Below, one piece after another: positions 6,994-14,639 of a DNA stretch of 64,000 nt (the stretch's first letter is position 1; every line of letters begins with the position of its first letter). Source of the DNA: a virus. The notes beneath the pieces are model-generated. The model was not told where the DNA came from, did not search any database, and worked only from the letters and a program-made list of their open reading frames with translations. The DNA is taken from positions 1-64,000 of IMG/VR virus record IMGVR_UViG_3300005732_000005; one strand, given 5' to 3'. The translations under genes were made by a program, and so were the position numbers.

Positions 6994-7528
6994 GTATTAT
7001 GTGTATACGGTTAGTGTTGACAATGAAGTGGTTTATGTAGGTAAAGGTAAGAATGACAGAGCTGAGCACGTAACATCAGGTTGCAGTCACAACAAAGGAT
7101 TGAATGAACTTTATTTTAGACATAAGTTGTTAGGAGAAGATTTACCCTTGGTAGAAATTTATTCCTCAGTGTCAGAAAATGTTGCACTAGCAGAAGAGCA
7201 TTTGCTTGTGAAACGCTATAATCCACGATGTAACTCAGCACTTAAAAATACTGATGTTAAACTTTATAATCATTGGGATGATGGAGATATTCTTAGGTAT
7301 ATGGAAGAAAATTGGGACACTAGATCTTTCAGAGACATACCTGAATCGACAGGATTGAGTAATGACCAAAAAGATTGGATTTACGAGAATATTTGTGGAC
7401 ACGAGATTCTTTATGACGAGGAAATACTTTCTATAGCGGTATCTCATAGTAATCTATACGGGAAAGAGATAAGTTGTGAGTTTGTAAGAGCATTGTCTCA
7501 AGTTAGGGATACTAGAGAAGGGAGGTAG
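6983..7528 (+). CDS. GIY-YIG endonuclease-like protein, paralogue, 181 aa
   Basis: It begins MENKYYVY like the preceding protein and shares VVYVGKGKNDRAEHVTSG, the NELYFRHKLLGEDLP stretch and the ALAEEHLLV acidic helix. These mark a tandem duplication of a GIY-YIG domain gene. The C-terminal part is different and shorter. The start overlaps the upstream stop by 11 bases, as the upstream gene overlaps the helicase, so all three are probably co-translated. Confidence 0.65.
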   Translation: MENKYYVYTVSVDNEVVYVGKGKNDRAEHVTSGCSHNKGLNELYFRHKLLGEDLPLVEIYSSVSENVALAEEHLLVKRYNPRCNSALKNTDVKLYNHWDDGDILRYMEENWDTRSFRDIPESTGLSNDQKDWIYENICGHEILYDEEILSIAVSHSNLYGKEISCEFVRALSQVRDTREGR

Positions 7529-7578
7529 AATCCCTTCCCATCCCACCTATGTGTTTTGAGTAATTACAGATAACAAAA

Positions 7579-7596
7579 AGGAGGCTCACGCCTCCT
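7579..7596 (-). terminator. Rho-independent terminator of the leftward operon
   Basis: AGGAGGC and GCCTCCT form a perfect 7-bp stem with a 4-base loop; read leftward it is followed by TTTTTGTT. The stop codon of the gene at 7586 lies in the loop. It may also stop rightward transcription from the GIY-YIG genes. Confidence 0.8.
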
Positions 7597-7981
7597 CTAC
7601 AACCTCCATCACATCTCCCAAACATTCCCTAATCTTTCGGAACAAAGACTTTCTATTACTAAGTTTTACACTCTCAGAATAACCTACACAGAAACCATGA
7701 TTAGCTCCTAAAGTTTCCGTCACCTTAACACCATTAACTTCAACTAAATATATCCAAGGTATGTTTCCTTTCAATTCAATATCTATACCTATAGAGTTCA
7801 ATCTCCTTTTTAACCTAGTTAAAGGGTGTGTGTGGAACGTATTCACCTCATCACCAACTTCAAGGTTTCTATAATTACTGGACACTTTTGTAAACCTTTC
7901 ACATTTAGATTGTAAATAGTATTCTTTATAAGCTCCGAACCTTGTAGGAATGGTTTCTATTGCTGTTACATAGAATTTCAT
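7586..7981 (-). CDS. Hypothetical protein, 131 aa
   Basis: Last gene of the leftward operon that starts near 13604. The protein is basic and beta-rich in its first two thirds, ending in an acidic helix (DVMEVVEEA). No family is recognised. The start overlaps the upstream stop (ATGA), so translation is coupled. Confidence 0.7.
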   Translation of the reverse strand: MKFYVTAIETIPTRFGAYKEYYLQSKCERFTKVSSNYRNLEVGDEVNTFHTHPLTRLKRRLNSIGIDIELKGNIPWIYLVEVNGVKVTETLGANHGFCVGYSESVKLSNRKSLFRKIRECLGDVMEVVEEA

Positions 7982-8244
7982 ATCACCTCCTCTCCAAACC
8001 TTCTTTCATACTCAAATTTAAATTTTCCAATCAATACTTCATCTAAGGTAGTATCTTTACAAAACTTCTCTACTTCCCAAGCAGCTATGACATATTTAAT
8101 ATCGTGATACAACCCTTCGTCCACCCATTCGAAAGAGTACTCCATTGCATCAATGTCTGCAAATTTACTACGTGTAGAAAGGGTTACATCTTGGTTGCTG
8201 TATTCGTTACAAGCTTTAATAATTTTTAATGTATCGATATTCAT
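7978..8244 (-). CDS. Hypothetical protein, 88 aa
   Basis: Acidic, soluble and helical. Both ends overlap neighbours by 4 bases, the ATGA coupling used throughout this operon. No family is recognised. Confidence 0.65.
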   Translation of the reverse strand: MNIDTLKIIKACNEYSNQDVTLSTRSKFADIDAMEYSFEWVDEGLYHDIKYVIAAWEVEKFCKDTTLDEVLIGKFKFEYERRFGEEVI

Positions 8245-8480
8245 TTAGTTTCTCCTACAACAAATATTTCTAAAATTTTCTCTTTTGTATAATAACCTTC
8301 GCCATAATATCCCATTCCAACAATCCAATCTTCACAAAGTTCTTGTCTTCTAATAGACTTCTTGTGTTCAGGGAATAATTCATCAAACACTCTAAATAAT
8401 TTTTCCCGTTGTTGCTTGTTGAACTGTGATAATCTTACAGGGTTATCTTTGTGAAGGTGTTTATGGTAGTAAATACTCAT
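8241..8480 (-). CDS. Hypothetical protein, 79 aa
   Basis: Basic N-terminal half (HKHLHKDNPVRL, KQQREKLF) with a helical middle. A GGAGGAC ribosome site precedes the ATG. No family is recognised. Confidence 0.65.
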   Translation of the reverse strand: MSIYYHKHLHKDNPVRLSQFNKQQREKLFRVFDELFPEHKKSIRRQELCEDWIVGMGYYGEGYYTKEKILEIFVVGETK

Positions 8481-8489
8481 CTAGTCCTC

Positions 8490-8708
8490 CTACCAAATCT
8501 TACTTAGGAATTTATCCCTGATGATATCAAATCCTTCGGGAAAACTGCAAGTACTATCTCCAACTCTTCTGAAATATTCTTGGATAGAAATTTCCTCTTG
8601 TTCCCAAGAATACTCGTAATTGGTTCTATCCCAACCATCAGGGTCAAGGACAATAATTTCTTTGACAATAGATTGCCACTCTTTAGATGTTTTGTTTCCT
8701 GTTAACAT
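8490..8708 (-). CDS. Hypothetical protein, 72 aa
   Basis: The ATG at 8708 overlaps the upstream stop in TGATG; a GTG one codon earlier is the alternative. The protein is acidic and Trp-rich (DGWDRTNYEYSWEQEE). No family is recognised. Confidence 0.6.
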   Translation of the reverse strand: MLTGNKTSKEWQSIVKEIIVLDPDGWDRTNYEYSWEQEEISIQEYFRRVGDSTCSFPEGFDIIRDKFLSKIW

Positions 8709-8917
8709 CACACCATCTCCCAGAAAGTAATATCTTTAGGTACAGGGCATTCTCCCCAATCAAAGAATTTATCTTGGTATCCCATAACCTCCGTCACAAT
8801 ATCCCCTCTTTCATCCAACCAAACTTCTTCGTATCTTCTAGAGTTTGTGGTTGTACAAGTGTATGCCACTACATAAAACTTATCTTGTTCAAGGTGTGCT
8901 TCGTCAATTTGTTTCAT
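8708..8917 (-). CDS. Hypothetical protein, 69 aa
   Basis: The start at 8917 is preferred over an upstream codon because GGAGGAAG lies just before it. The protein is an acidic small alpha/beta type (YVVAYTCTTTNSRRYEEVWLDE). It overlaps the end of the upstream gene by 14 bases. No family is recognised. Confidence 0.6.
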   Translation of the reverse strand: MKQIDEAHLEQDKFYVVAYTCTTTNSRRYEEVWLDERGDIVTEVMGYQDKFFDWGECPVPKDITFWEMV

Positions 8918-9134
8918 TTTCTTCCTCCAATTCTTTAGCCCTCTTAGCCAATTCTCCTGTTGCAATCAATGTATTCTCAGGAAGGTGCTTAATTAAGGTA
9001 ATTCTGACTCCCTGATAAGTTATTTCTCCACAACTCAAGTTGTAAGTGTTCAACTTATCGAAGACATCTTGTGAGGCGTAGAATTCTCCTTGAGGAGGTA
9101 CATAGTCTACGGTATTGTTTTCAAAATGTGTCAT
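8904..9134 (-). CDS. Hypothetical protein, 76 aa
   Basis: A small beta-rich protein with an acidic helical tail (AKRAKELEEENETN). The ATG overlaps the upstream stop by 4 bases. No family is recognised. Confidence 0.6.
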   Translation of the reverse strand: MTHFENNTVDYVPPQGEFYASQDVFDKLNTYNLSCGEITYQGVRITLIKHLPENTLIATGELAKRAKELEEENETN

Positions 9135-9661
9135 ACTTTCTCCTTCAATGTTGGAGGTGATTTAAGTTTAACAGTTTCTATAGATCTGTCTATATCTTTT
9201 AACAGTCTTTCTTTGATGGTAATAAACTTCTTATCTATATCTTCTGAAGTCATCTCCTTATCTGATAACAATTGCCCTTCTACTTGATCCAGTATAATTT
9301 TAAAATCTTTAAGGGAATCTTCAACCCCTGATAACCACATCTCCTTTGAACCTGCAGGGCAATATATGTCTGAACTATCTACTACAATAGTTCCATTTCC
9401 TACCTCCCCTATATAAATATCTCCTTTGTCGAACATTGCATTTGCATCCTCCATTAAACAACCCATATAAACACTTTCCCCCTTTTCTGTTTGCTTTTTG
9501 AATAATTCGTTTATATTTTCTGACATCTCTAGGTTGTAAGTGCATATGAAGTTTTTGTCAACCTCACTTACAAAGAAACCAATTCTGTTACTTGGACACT
9601 TCTCCATAAGATTATTGAGTTTTTTAATCCAGCCCGCTTCAGCCCTTGTCAGTTTACTCAT
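9131..9661 (-). CDS. Hypothetical acidic protein, 176 aa
   Basis: Helical N-terminal and C-terminal thirds flank a beta-rich centre (YMGCLMEDANAMFDKGDIYIGEVGNGTIVVD). The C-terminus looks coiled-coil forming (KKFITIKERLLKDIDRSIETV). No catalytic motif or family is recognised. It is one of the larger genes of this accessory operon. Confidence 0.65.
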   Translation of the reverse strand: MSKLTRAEAGWIKKLNNLMEKCPSNRIGFFVSEVDKNFICTYNLEMSENINELFKKQTEKGESVYMGCLMEDANAMFDKGDIYIGEVGNGTIVVDSSDIYCPAGSKEMWLSGVEDSLKDFKIILDQVEGQLLSDKEMTSEDIDKKFITIKERLLKDIDRSIETVKLKSPPTLKEKV

Positions 9662-9686
9662 ATTCCAGTCATCTCCTCGATCAATC

Positions 9687-10118
9687 TCATACTATCTTCA
9701 CCACTTCATATCCTAATTCTTTAGCTTCTCTTAAGAAACGATTTTCTTCTGAATACTTGGCAACTTCTTGAGTGATTCTACTTTTCTTTAACACATATTT
9801 GGTGATAGATTCTTCATCTCCGTCAAACCACTTTCTTACAATATCGTAAGGGATAATAATATTTGAGCTAGAGTAAAAACCATCGTAATCATCTTCATAT
9901 TCCAACACAATCTGAACAGAAGTGTTGTTGAATTCTACAAATGTAACTGTCTCACCATAACCTACTCGGAAAGGATTATAATCGTGAAAAGAAGTATTCC
10001 TACTTTCAAGAGTAACACCACTCAGGAAATCACATAACTCTTGAAAAACACCCTCCACTTTTGACAAAGTTTCTTGTGCTGAAAGGTATTCTTGTTTAAG
10101 AGTTTCTATATCTGTCAT
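9687..10118 (-). CDS. Hypothetical protein, 143 aa
   Basis: Helical ends (LKQEYLSAQETLSKVEGV and EVAKYSEENRFLREAKELG) bracket a beta-rich core with repeated Tyr and Phe. AGGAGA lies upstream of the ATG. The heptad-like ends suggest an oligomer. No family is recognised. Confidence 0.65.
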   Translation of the reverse strand: MTDIETLKQEYLSAQETLSKVEGVFQELCDFLSGVTLESRNTSFHDYNPFRVGYGETVTFVEFNNTSVQIVLEYEDDYDGFYSSSNIIIPYDIVRKWFDGDEESITKYVLKKSRITQEVAKYSEENRFLREAKELGYEVVKIV

Positions 10119-10130
10119 AAACCTATTCTC

Positions 10131-10577
10131 CTATTTATCAATATAAACAATAACATTATCTGGTAGTGATTCTAGCAAAGGTAATATTTCCTGTAAAGAT
10201 CTTTTTCCATGATTTATTGCTGGACAGGGAAGATGGAATATCCAGTCAGGTCTTCTCTCGGCATACCATTTTAATTGGCGAACACTTTCTTCAACTACGT
10301 TGAGAGGACTTTCCTTTTGCCAATGAATCTTTGTTTGAAAAGCCCCTATCCACTGTTGTCCGTGTTGAATAAACTTCACCCCAAAGATTTCTTGATCATC
10401 AATAGCCTCTCCGAAAAGTTTATCTATGTTGGAATATGTATCTCTTACAACACGAGCCGTTCCTCTTCCCATAACTAATTTGCCAGATTTTGTTAGAGTG
10501 GAATTAGCTGTGAAGAGGAAGATTTCTTTCCCGACATATCCGCTTTTGTAAATGAGTCTTTTGTTTTTAATCTTCAC
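10131..10577 (-). CDS. Macro-domain-like protein, 148 aa
   Basis: The early NSTLTKSGKLVMGRGTA segment fits the macro-domain loop that holds ADP-ribose, and the later FQTKIHWQ and LPCPAINHG...PLLESL stretches match the second half of small phage macro domains. Such proteins bind or hydrolyse ADP-ribose derivatives, so it could counter NAD-dependent or ADP-ribosylating host defence, or recycle ADP-ribose; both are inferences. It starts at a GTG overlapping the upstream stop (TAGTG). Confidence 0.5.
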   Translation of the reverse strand: MKIKNKRLIYKSGYVGKEIFLFTANSTLTKSGKLVMGRGTARVVRDTYSNIDKLFGEAIDDQEIFGVKFIQHGQQWIGAFQTKIHWQKESPLNVVEESVRQLKWYAERRPDWIFHLPCPAINHGKRSLQEILPLLESLPDNVIVYIDK

Positions 10578-10957
10578 TATTTAATCCCCAACTTACCTTT
10601 AACATATTCAATAAACAAACCTCCTGAAATAGAAGCCTCTTTGACTTTAGTTTCCAACTCCTCCCGAAGTTTTCTCTCTCGGTTAAGTGCTTGTTGGAGT
10701 TGTTGCATTTCTTCTCTTGCGGATTTATTTTCTATGATACGTTCATACCTATTCAGGTCTTCTACTACTTGATCTTCCATCCAATCTAAGGCAATCATCA
10801 GATTTTTGTAAGCAGAGCTTCTTCCTAGAAATGTTTCTTCTCTTCTTAGTGCATAACTAACATCATTAAGTTTCCACAAAATCTTATCAAGTGATTTCCT
10901 TTTCTCAGCTAACCTTTCTTCTCTACGTTTCTTTCGTAAGTCTGTGTTGTCTGTCAT
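10577..10957 (-). CDS. Coiled-coil hypothetical protein, 126 aa
   Basis: Very charged; the N-terminus is rich in Arg and Lys (KKRREERLAEKRKSL). A long heptad-bearing helix (SAREEMQQLQQALNRERKL...) precedes a short C-terminal GLFIEYVKGKLG. It is probably a coiled-coil dimer. The start overlaps the upstream stop (TTATGA). Confidence 0.65.
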   Translation of the reverse strand: MTDNTDLRKKRREERLAEKRKSLDKILWKLNDVSYALRREETFLGRSSAYKNLMIALDWMEDQVVEDLNRYERIIENKSAREEMQQLQQALNRERKLREELETKVKEASISGGLFIEYVKGKLGIK

Positions 10958-11223
10958 AACAATCCATACCTCTCATAAATTTCTCTAACTTGTTCGTTTT
11001 CTAGGTCAGGAGGGTAGCTGTAATCAAAACCAAAACCTTGTGTGTATGAATAAATTATCATAGCTTCGTACAACTCAGCCGCCTTTGTCTTGGTAGGGTT
11101 CTTTAGTAATTCAAAGCAATGGTCGTCTAAAACAAAACCCCCTGATAGGTCGTAAACATCATTGCCGTGATACTCTTTCAAAAACTCATAATCTTTTCTT
11201 GCTTGTTGGTATCTTTTAGTCAT
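10954..11223 (-). CDS. Hypothetical protein, 89 aa
   Basis: Aromatic-rich acidic protein with a central helix (KTKAAELYEAMIIYSY). Four-base overlaps at both ends. No family is recognised. Confidence 0.65.
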   Translation of the reverse strand: MTKRYQQARKDYEFLKEYHGNDVYDLSGGFVLDDHCFELLKNPTKTKAAELYEAMIIYSYTQGFGFDYSYPPDLENEQVREIYERYGLL

Positions 11224-11630
11224 AAAGGTGTCTCCGCTGTAACTGCAATTATTAATCTGTCTCCTTCACAAGCAAAAAATACGTCTTCTATATCAGTATT
11301 CTCTGCCATAACATCTTCGTCTTTATAGCTTACGGTAACAGTCATATCTAACCCTTTTAAGAGGTCATACATAAACCATTCAGGTTCTTTAGTATTATTG
11401 TTTACATGATTAATTACTAAACCTTCTAAAGTATTGTCCTCTAAAACTGGTTCTAAAGTAGTTTCTGCCACTTCAAGTCTAATTCCGTCTTGGTAAAGGT
11501 AGTGTCGTATAGTAGGTTGATTTAAGTCAGGAACACCTTCAATCATTACATAACCATGCTCCTCAACATACCACCCTTCAATTTCTCTTCCCGTATCTAA
11601 TTCTAGACCTTTGTGTTTAATTTTAGTCAT
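11220..11630 (-). CDS. Hypothetical protein, 136 aa
   Basis: The ATG at 11630 overlaps the upstream stop as TAATG, so it is preferred over a TTG two codons earlier. The protein is acidic and beta-rich throughout. No family is recognised. Confidence 0.65.
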   Translation of the reverse strand: MTKIKHKGLELDTGREIEGWYVEEHGYVMIEGVPDLNQPTIRHYLYQDGIRLEVAETTLEPVLEDNTLEGLVINHVNNNTKEPEWFMYDLLKGLDMTVTVSYKDEDVMAENTDIEDVFFACEGDRLIIAVTAETPL

Positions 11631-11992
11631 TACCAATCATCCTCTCTATATCTTCGTAAATTTCTATCTTGAATTCTACTTAACTTATTTAAATTGTCAA
11701 ACTCTTTTTCTTTCTGACGTAACCTTTCTCGAAGCATTTCATTTTCCAGTAAGAGGTTTGTTTCCTTTTGAGAAGGTGATCTTTTGTTCCAAGCTTCTAT
11801 CACTTTCTTGATTATAATATCACAAGATTCTTTATCTAAGTTATCCGACCAAAATAGTTCAGAAGAAGCTTCACAACCATTACACTCTACTTGAGCATTG
11901 TCTATGCTCCAGCTAATATCCATAGAAGATTCGCAATTTAAGTCTACATCTTCACTCCCACAAAAAGGACATGGTAAAAGTTTTTCCATCAT
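11630..11992 (-). CDS. Lar-like restriction-alleviation zinc-ribbon protein, 120 aa
   Basis: LLPCPFCGSEDV (residues 5-16) and VECNGCEAS (about 35-43) make a four-cysteine zinc ribbon, followed by AIxxWNxR-type VIEAWNKRS. This is the pattern of Lar-family proteins, some of which reduce host type I restriction. The C-terminal third adds a long coiled coil (LLLENEMLRERLRQKEKEFDN) not typical of the family. An anti-restriction role is inferred from the family. Confidence 0.6.
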   Translation of the reverse strand: MMEKLLPCPFCGSEDVDLNCESSMDISWSIDNAQVECNGCEASSELFWSDNLDKESCDIIIKKVIEAWNKRSPSQKETNLLLENEMLRERLRQKEKEFDNLNKLSRIQDRNLRRYREDDW

Positions 11993-12237
11993 AATCTCCC
12001 TTCAATATCCACCACATCGGTATCACATTCAATCCAGACTCTTCCTCCACAACCTAGAGGCTTGTCTGGAGAATATATCACCCTTGCCACAACAACTCCT
12101 TCGTGAATAATATCCAACTCGTTAAAGTAATTATTCTCTTTATAAGTTTTACTTGTGATAACAGGTTTTCTTTCTTCAGGAGAACATTTTATATTGTGGC
12201 GAATGTTATGTTGATTAATGTGTATAATGTTTTTCAC
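11989..12237 (-). CDS. Hypothetical protein, 82 aa
   Basis: It starts at GTG overlapping the upstream TAG. The protein is beta-rich with a conserved-looking GCGGRVWIECD segment. No family is recognised. Confidence 0.6.
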   Translation of the reverse strand: MKNIIHINQHNIRHNIKCSPEERKPVITSKTYKENNYFNELDIIHEGVVVARVIYSPDKPLGCGGRVWIECDTDVVDIEGRL

Positions 12238-12404
12238 TATTCCACCTCCTCCAACTTAATATCATACCCAACAACGTATACCATTAAAGAAGAATCTTCG
12301 AATCTTAAGTGTATATGTGTAGGGCAGATTGCTTGTTTCATACCTGTCACGTTTTCAAAAACTTCTACCACTTCATTGTCTTTTAATTTAGTAACTTTTA
12401 ACAT
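12237..12404 (-). CDS. Small hypothetical protein, 55 aa
   Basis: The frame reads from an ATG with GGAGGAA upstream to a TAG that overlaps the next gene's GTG. The protein is compact and beta-rich (MLKVTKLKDNEVVEVFENV...). No family is recognised; the operon spacing supports it as real. Confidence 0.6.
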   Translation of the reverse strand: MLKVTKLKDNEVVEVFENVTGMKQAICPTHIHLRFEDSSLMVYVVGYDIKLEEVE

Positions 12405-12406
12405 AA

Positions 12407-12607
12407 CTATTCCTCCAATAATTCAATATCATCGCCAAAACTTAACACTTCATCAGTATCCCAAGCATATTCGTTAGGAGCTTTCTTGTCAAGCTTAATT
12501 ACGTAATAGTCCTCTTCATAAGTGTCTATTATTCTCAAAATATAACCATCACCGAGGAAAGGTTTATCTGTGAAACGTACTCTTTGTTTAAGTTTAAATT
12601 TGACCAT
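12407..12607 (-). CDS. Small hypothetical protein, 66 aa
   Basis: The beta-rich sequence (FKLKQRVRFTDKPFLGDGYILRI) is suggestive of a small SH3-like barrel. This is a guess from strand pattern only. It overlaps the upstream gene by 14 bases. Confidence 0.6.
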   Translation of the reverse strand: MVKFKLKQRVRFTDKPFLGDGYILRIIDTYEEDYYVIKLDKKAPNEYAWDTDEVLSFGDDIELLEE

Positions 12608-12866
12608 TGTGATCTTGCTCCTCTAAATAATCTAATAACCGACTAGCTTCTTGCTGCATCCAGATATTACCTGTAATAATATGTACATCATCTTGATGAC
12701 CTACAGGTTCTAAACCATTAATCACTCTAAAGTAATTATAGTGCTGTATAACATAGATAGGTCTTGCACCAGTTTTAATGTCCAGTAAATCCATTCTAGC
12801 AGGTTCAACTACTTCCCACTCATCCCAATCTTGTAACATTGTTTTGTTTGTGTACGGATTAATCAT
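12594..12866 (-). CDS. Hypothetical protein, 90 aa
   Basis: The start at 12866 is chosen for its AAAGGAAAAGAA leader; upstream codons lie within the preceding gene. The protein is acidic with many Trp and Tyr. No family is recognised. Confidence 0.6.
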   Translation of the reverse strand: MINPYTNKTMLQDWDEWEVVEPARMDLLDIKTGARPIYVIQHYNYFRVINGLEPVGHQDDVHIITGNIWMQQEASRLLDYLEEQDHNGQI

Positions 12867-13140
12867 TTCTTTTCCTTTTCTGTAATATTTTAGAACTAAA
12901 ATTATAAAAGTTTGTAAGGGTGTCTGCAATTTCTATTTTAAAACTACCGACACACAACACCTTCTCGTCACCATTATGGTAAACTCTAGAGCAAGTGATT
13001 CTGGTTATATCATAACCACACAAGCCTATTGCCTCATCTAATGTAAAACTCTTACTTAACGGGGAGAATATTTTTCGTAACATTATTAAATCTTGTCTCA
13101 TTTGTCTTTCGAACTGTATACTTTTGAAAGCTTTACTCAC
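12859..13140 (-). CDS. Hypothetical basic protein, 93 aa
   Basis: It starts at GTG overlapping the upstream TGA (GTGTGAG), with AGGAGGTGG in front. Helical basic N-terminus (KAFKSIQFERQMRQDLIMLRK). No family is recognised. Confidence 0.6.
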   Translation of the reverse strand: MSKAFKSIQFERQMRQDLIMLRKIFSPLSKSFTLDEAIGLCGYDITRITCSRVYHNGDEKVLCVGSFKIEIADTLTNFYNFSSKILQKRKRND

Positions 13141-13357
13141 ACCACCTCCTCATAACTTCCCCACAAATAAATACCTTCTGGATTAAAATGTTCTTCCAAT
13201 CCACCTACTCGGATAAATTCCTTTCCTTTAATATAGACACCTTTATTAGAAGGGTAATATTCTCCCTCAACAATTTCTCCCCAAGATACTTTATCTGAAG
13301 GAAGTCCTGTGTAGATACCAGCATCTGTGGAAAGGGTTTTAGTAATTTAATTTTCAT
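13137..13357 (-). pseudogene. Frame-broken small gene (about 72 aa when repaired)
   Basis: The ATG at 13357 (AAAGGAG upstream) opens MKIKLLK and then runs into a poor frame. The -1 frame from that point reads TLSTDAGIYTGLPSDKVSWG... for about 65 codons to the TGA at 13137, which overlaps the next start. Adding one A to the AAAA run joins both parts. This is a mutation, a sequencing error in a homopolymer, or an unproven -1 slip at CTAAAAC. Confidence 0.6.
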
Positions 13358-13510
13358 AAGTTTCTCCTTTTGACATGTACCATCCGTAAACATAGTTTAC
13401 ATAATAACTTGCCACACATAAAGCTTTATATGCAAAAACATATACATTTTCTGAGTAGAAATCTTGTGCCAAAGAAATTGCTAGACAGATGAATAGTATA
13501 CTGTAAACAT
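13347..13510 (-). pseudogene. Frame-broken small membrane gene (about 54 aa when repaired)
   Basis: The ATG at 13510 behind GGGGGAAT opens MFT and soon stops. The neighbouring frame reads SILFICLAISLAQDFY...YVNYVYGWYMSKGETYEN to the TAA at 13347, with two hydrophobic stretches, and overlaps the next start as expected for this operon. One extra T in the TTT run would join them. It has the same kind of lesion as the gene just downstream. Confidence 0.55.
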
Positions 13511-13511
13511 A

Positions 13512-13604
13512 TTATTCCCCCTTACCTTTAAGTACATCTACCGCTAAACGTATTAAGATGATAGCTGATATAAATAACACTAAACCTACCACGATATGTA
13601 ACAT
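13512..13604 (-). CDS. Single-pass membrane peptide, 30 aa
   Basis: The ATG follows TTGAGGAG. The peptide is a single hydrophobic helix (HIVVGLVLFISAIILIRL) with a short basic tail, so it probably sits in the inner membrane. It is the first gene of the leftward operon. Confidence 0.6.
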   Translation of the reverse strand: MLHIVVGLVLFISAIILIRLAVDVLKGKGE

Positions 13605-13632
13605 ATTTTCTCCTCAAAAATTAATTTCCACC

Positions 13633-13661
13633 ACTATACCAACCCACATTCACAAAAGCAA
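13633..13661 (-). promoter_or_regulatory. Leftward sigma70-like promoter
   Basis: Read leftward: TTGCTT, 17 bases, TATAGT. It lies about 30 bases before the start at 13604 and probably drives the operon down to 7586. It is back to back with the rightward promoter at 13686. Confidence 0.65.
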
Positions 13662-13685
13662 CCATTATTTTAAAATTAATTCCTC

Positions 13686-13714
13686 TTGCCAAAGGATAAT
13701 CTTTTTGCTAAAGT
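13686..13714 (+). promoter_or_regulatory. Rightward sigma70-like promoter
   Basis: TTGCCA, 17 bases ending TTTTTGC, TAAAGT. The TTTGC before the -10 matches the early promoters at 2391 and 2731. It rules out the upstream TTG as start of the next gene. Confidence 0.65.
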
Positions 13715-13747
13715 TTGTCTGTGTTCAATAACAAGAGGAGATACACA

Positions 13748-13966
13748 GTGGAATATAATCAACAACAGAGGGATGCTTTTAAAGAGGTAACTCATATAGG
13801 GAAATTTACTGGGACAATGTTCCGTATTAAAGAGGATTCTTCTTTAGCAGATTTCTTGTGGCAAAACCAAGCATACTGGCAAAGAAGTGATGTTACAAAA
13901 GAGATGATTCTTACGGAAGATAAATATTTTGAAGAGTTTACATTTAATGAGGAGGATTTTGTATGA
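13748..13966 (+). CDS. Hypothetical acidic protein, 72 aa
   Basis: It starts at GTG behind AAGAGGAG; earlier codons overlap the promoter. The acidic C-terminus (FEEFTFNEEDFV) follows a helical middle. It overlaps the next gene by 4 bases. No family is recognised. Confidence 0.65.
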   Translation: MEYNQQQRDAFKEVTHIGKFTGTMFRIKEDSSLADFLWQNQAYWQRSDVTKEMILTEDKYFEEFTFNEEDFV

Positions 13967-14196
13967 AAGAGTGGGAAAATGAAATTGTAGGTGACCCTGT
14001 AATGGAAGATGGTTATCTAGTGTATTATAACTTTAAAGGAGAGGTGGTTTGTAAATTAAAAGAGGATGTTGCCAAGGTATTAGAAGATTACCACAAAAGA
14101 TTATACAAGGTTAAGTGTGAATCTAGTGCTGAGATGATTGAATCTTTGGCAAAAGGTTTACTTGAGACAGCTAATAATGTTCGTAAGGAAGTATAA
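13963..14196 (+). CDS. Hypothetical protein, 77 aa
   Basis: Beta-rich first half (VGDPVMEDGYLVYYNFKGEVV), helical second half. ATGA coupling with the previous gene and a one-base overlap with the next. No family is recognised. Confidence 0.65.
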   Translation: MKEWENEIVGDPVMEDGYLVYYNFKGEVVCKLKEDVAKVLEDYHKRLYKVKCESSAEMIESLAKGLLETANNVRKEV

Positions 14197-14462
14197 TGGG
14201 TTATGATGAAAAGGCTATGTTGAAGTTGTTCAACGATATTCAACAAGAGAATGATAAAAGGAAGGATGTTGTGAAGGAGAAACCTGTTGTGAAGAAGAAT
14301 GTTCTTCCTTGGGAGGAATTACTTGAAGAAGAGTTGGAACTTTTCAACGACGTTGTAGATGATATTTATAAAAGTGAACTTTACAGGGAAAAGAATGTTC
14401 GTTCTTTAAGGGAAATTGGACTGGAGGTGTGGAATGGTTGGCAGAGAGGAAGATTTAAGTAA
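14196..14462 (+). CDS. Hypothetical helical protein, 88 aa
   Basis: Highly charged helical protein (KRKDVVKEKPVVKK, LEEELELFNDVVDD). Last gene of the short rightward trio, ended by the bidirectional terminator at 14473. No family is recognised. Confidence 0.65.
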   Translation: MGYDEKAMLKLFNDIQQENDKRKDVVKEKPVVKKNVLPWEELLEEELELFNDVVDDIYKSELYREKNVRSLREIGLEVWNGWQRGRFK

Positions 14463-14472
14463 GGGATAATAA

Positions 14473-14494
14473 AAAGGAGGCTTTCGCCTCCTTT
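14473..14494. terminator. Bidirectional terminator between convergent genes
   Basis: AAAGGAGGC and GCCTCCTTT form a perfect 9-bp stem around TTTC, with A-rich and T-rich flanks on either side. It serves both the rightward trio and the leftward genes beginning at 14493. Confidence 0.85.
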
Positions 14495-14639
14495 ATTTTT
14501 GCCTAATATTCTTTATAGAAACAAACTTTTCTTCGCCAGACTTACTCTCCACAACACATTTATTCTTGCCAATGTATTTTACTTGGAAAGGGGTGTCTCC
14601 TGAACAAACAAGTTTTACGAAAGAGTCGATATTAATCAT
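14493..14639 (-). CDS. Small hypothetical protein, 48 aa
   Basis: The start at 14639 is favoured because the upstream reading is the out-of-frame end of the next gene. Small and beta-rich (FQVKYIGKNKCVVESKSGEEKFV). No family is recognised. Confidence 0.5.
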   Translation of the reverse strand: MINIDSFVKLVCSGDTPFQVKYIGKNKCVVESKSGEEKFVSIKNIRQK

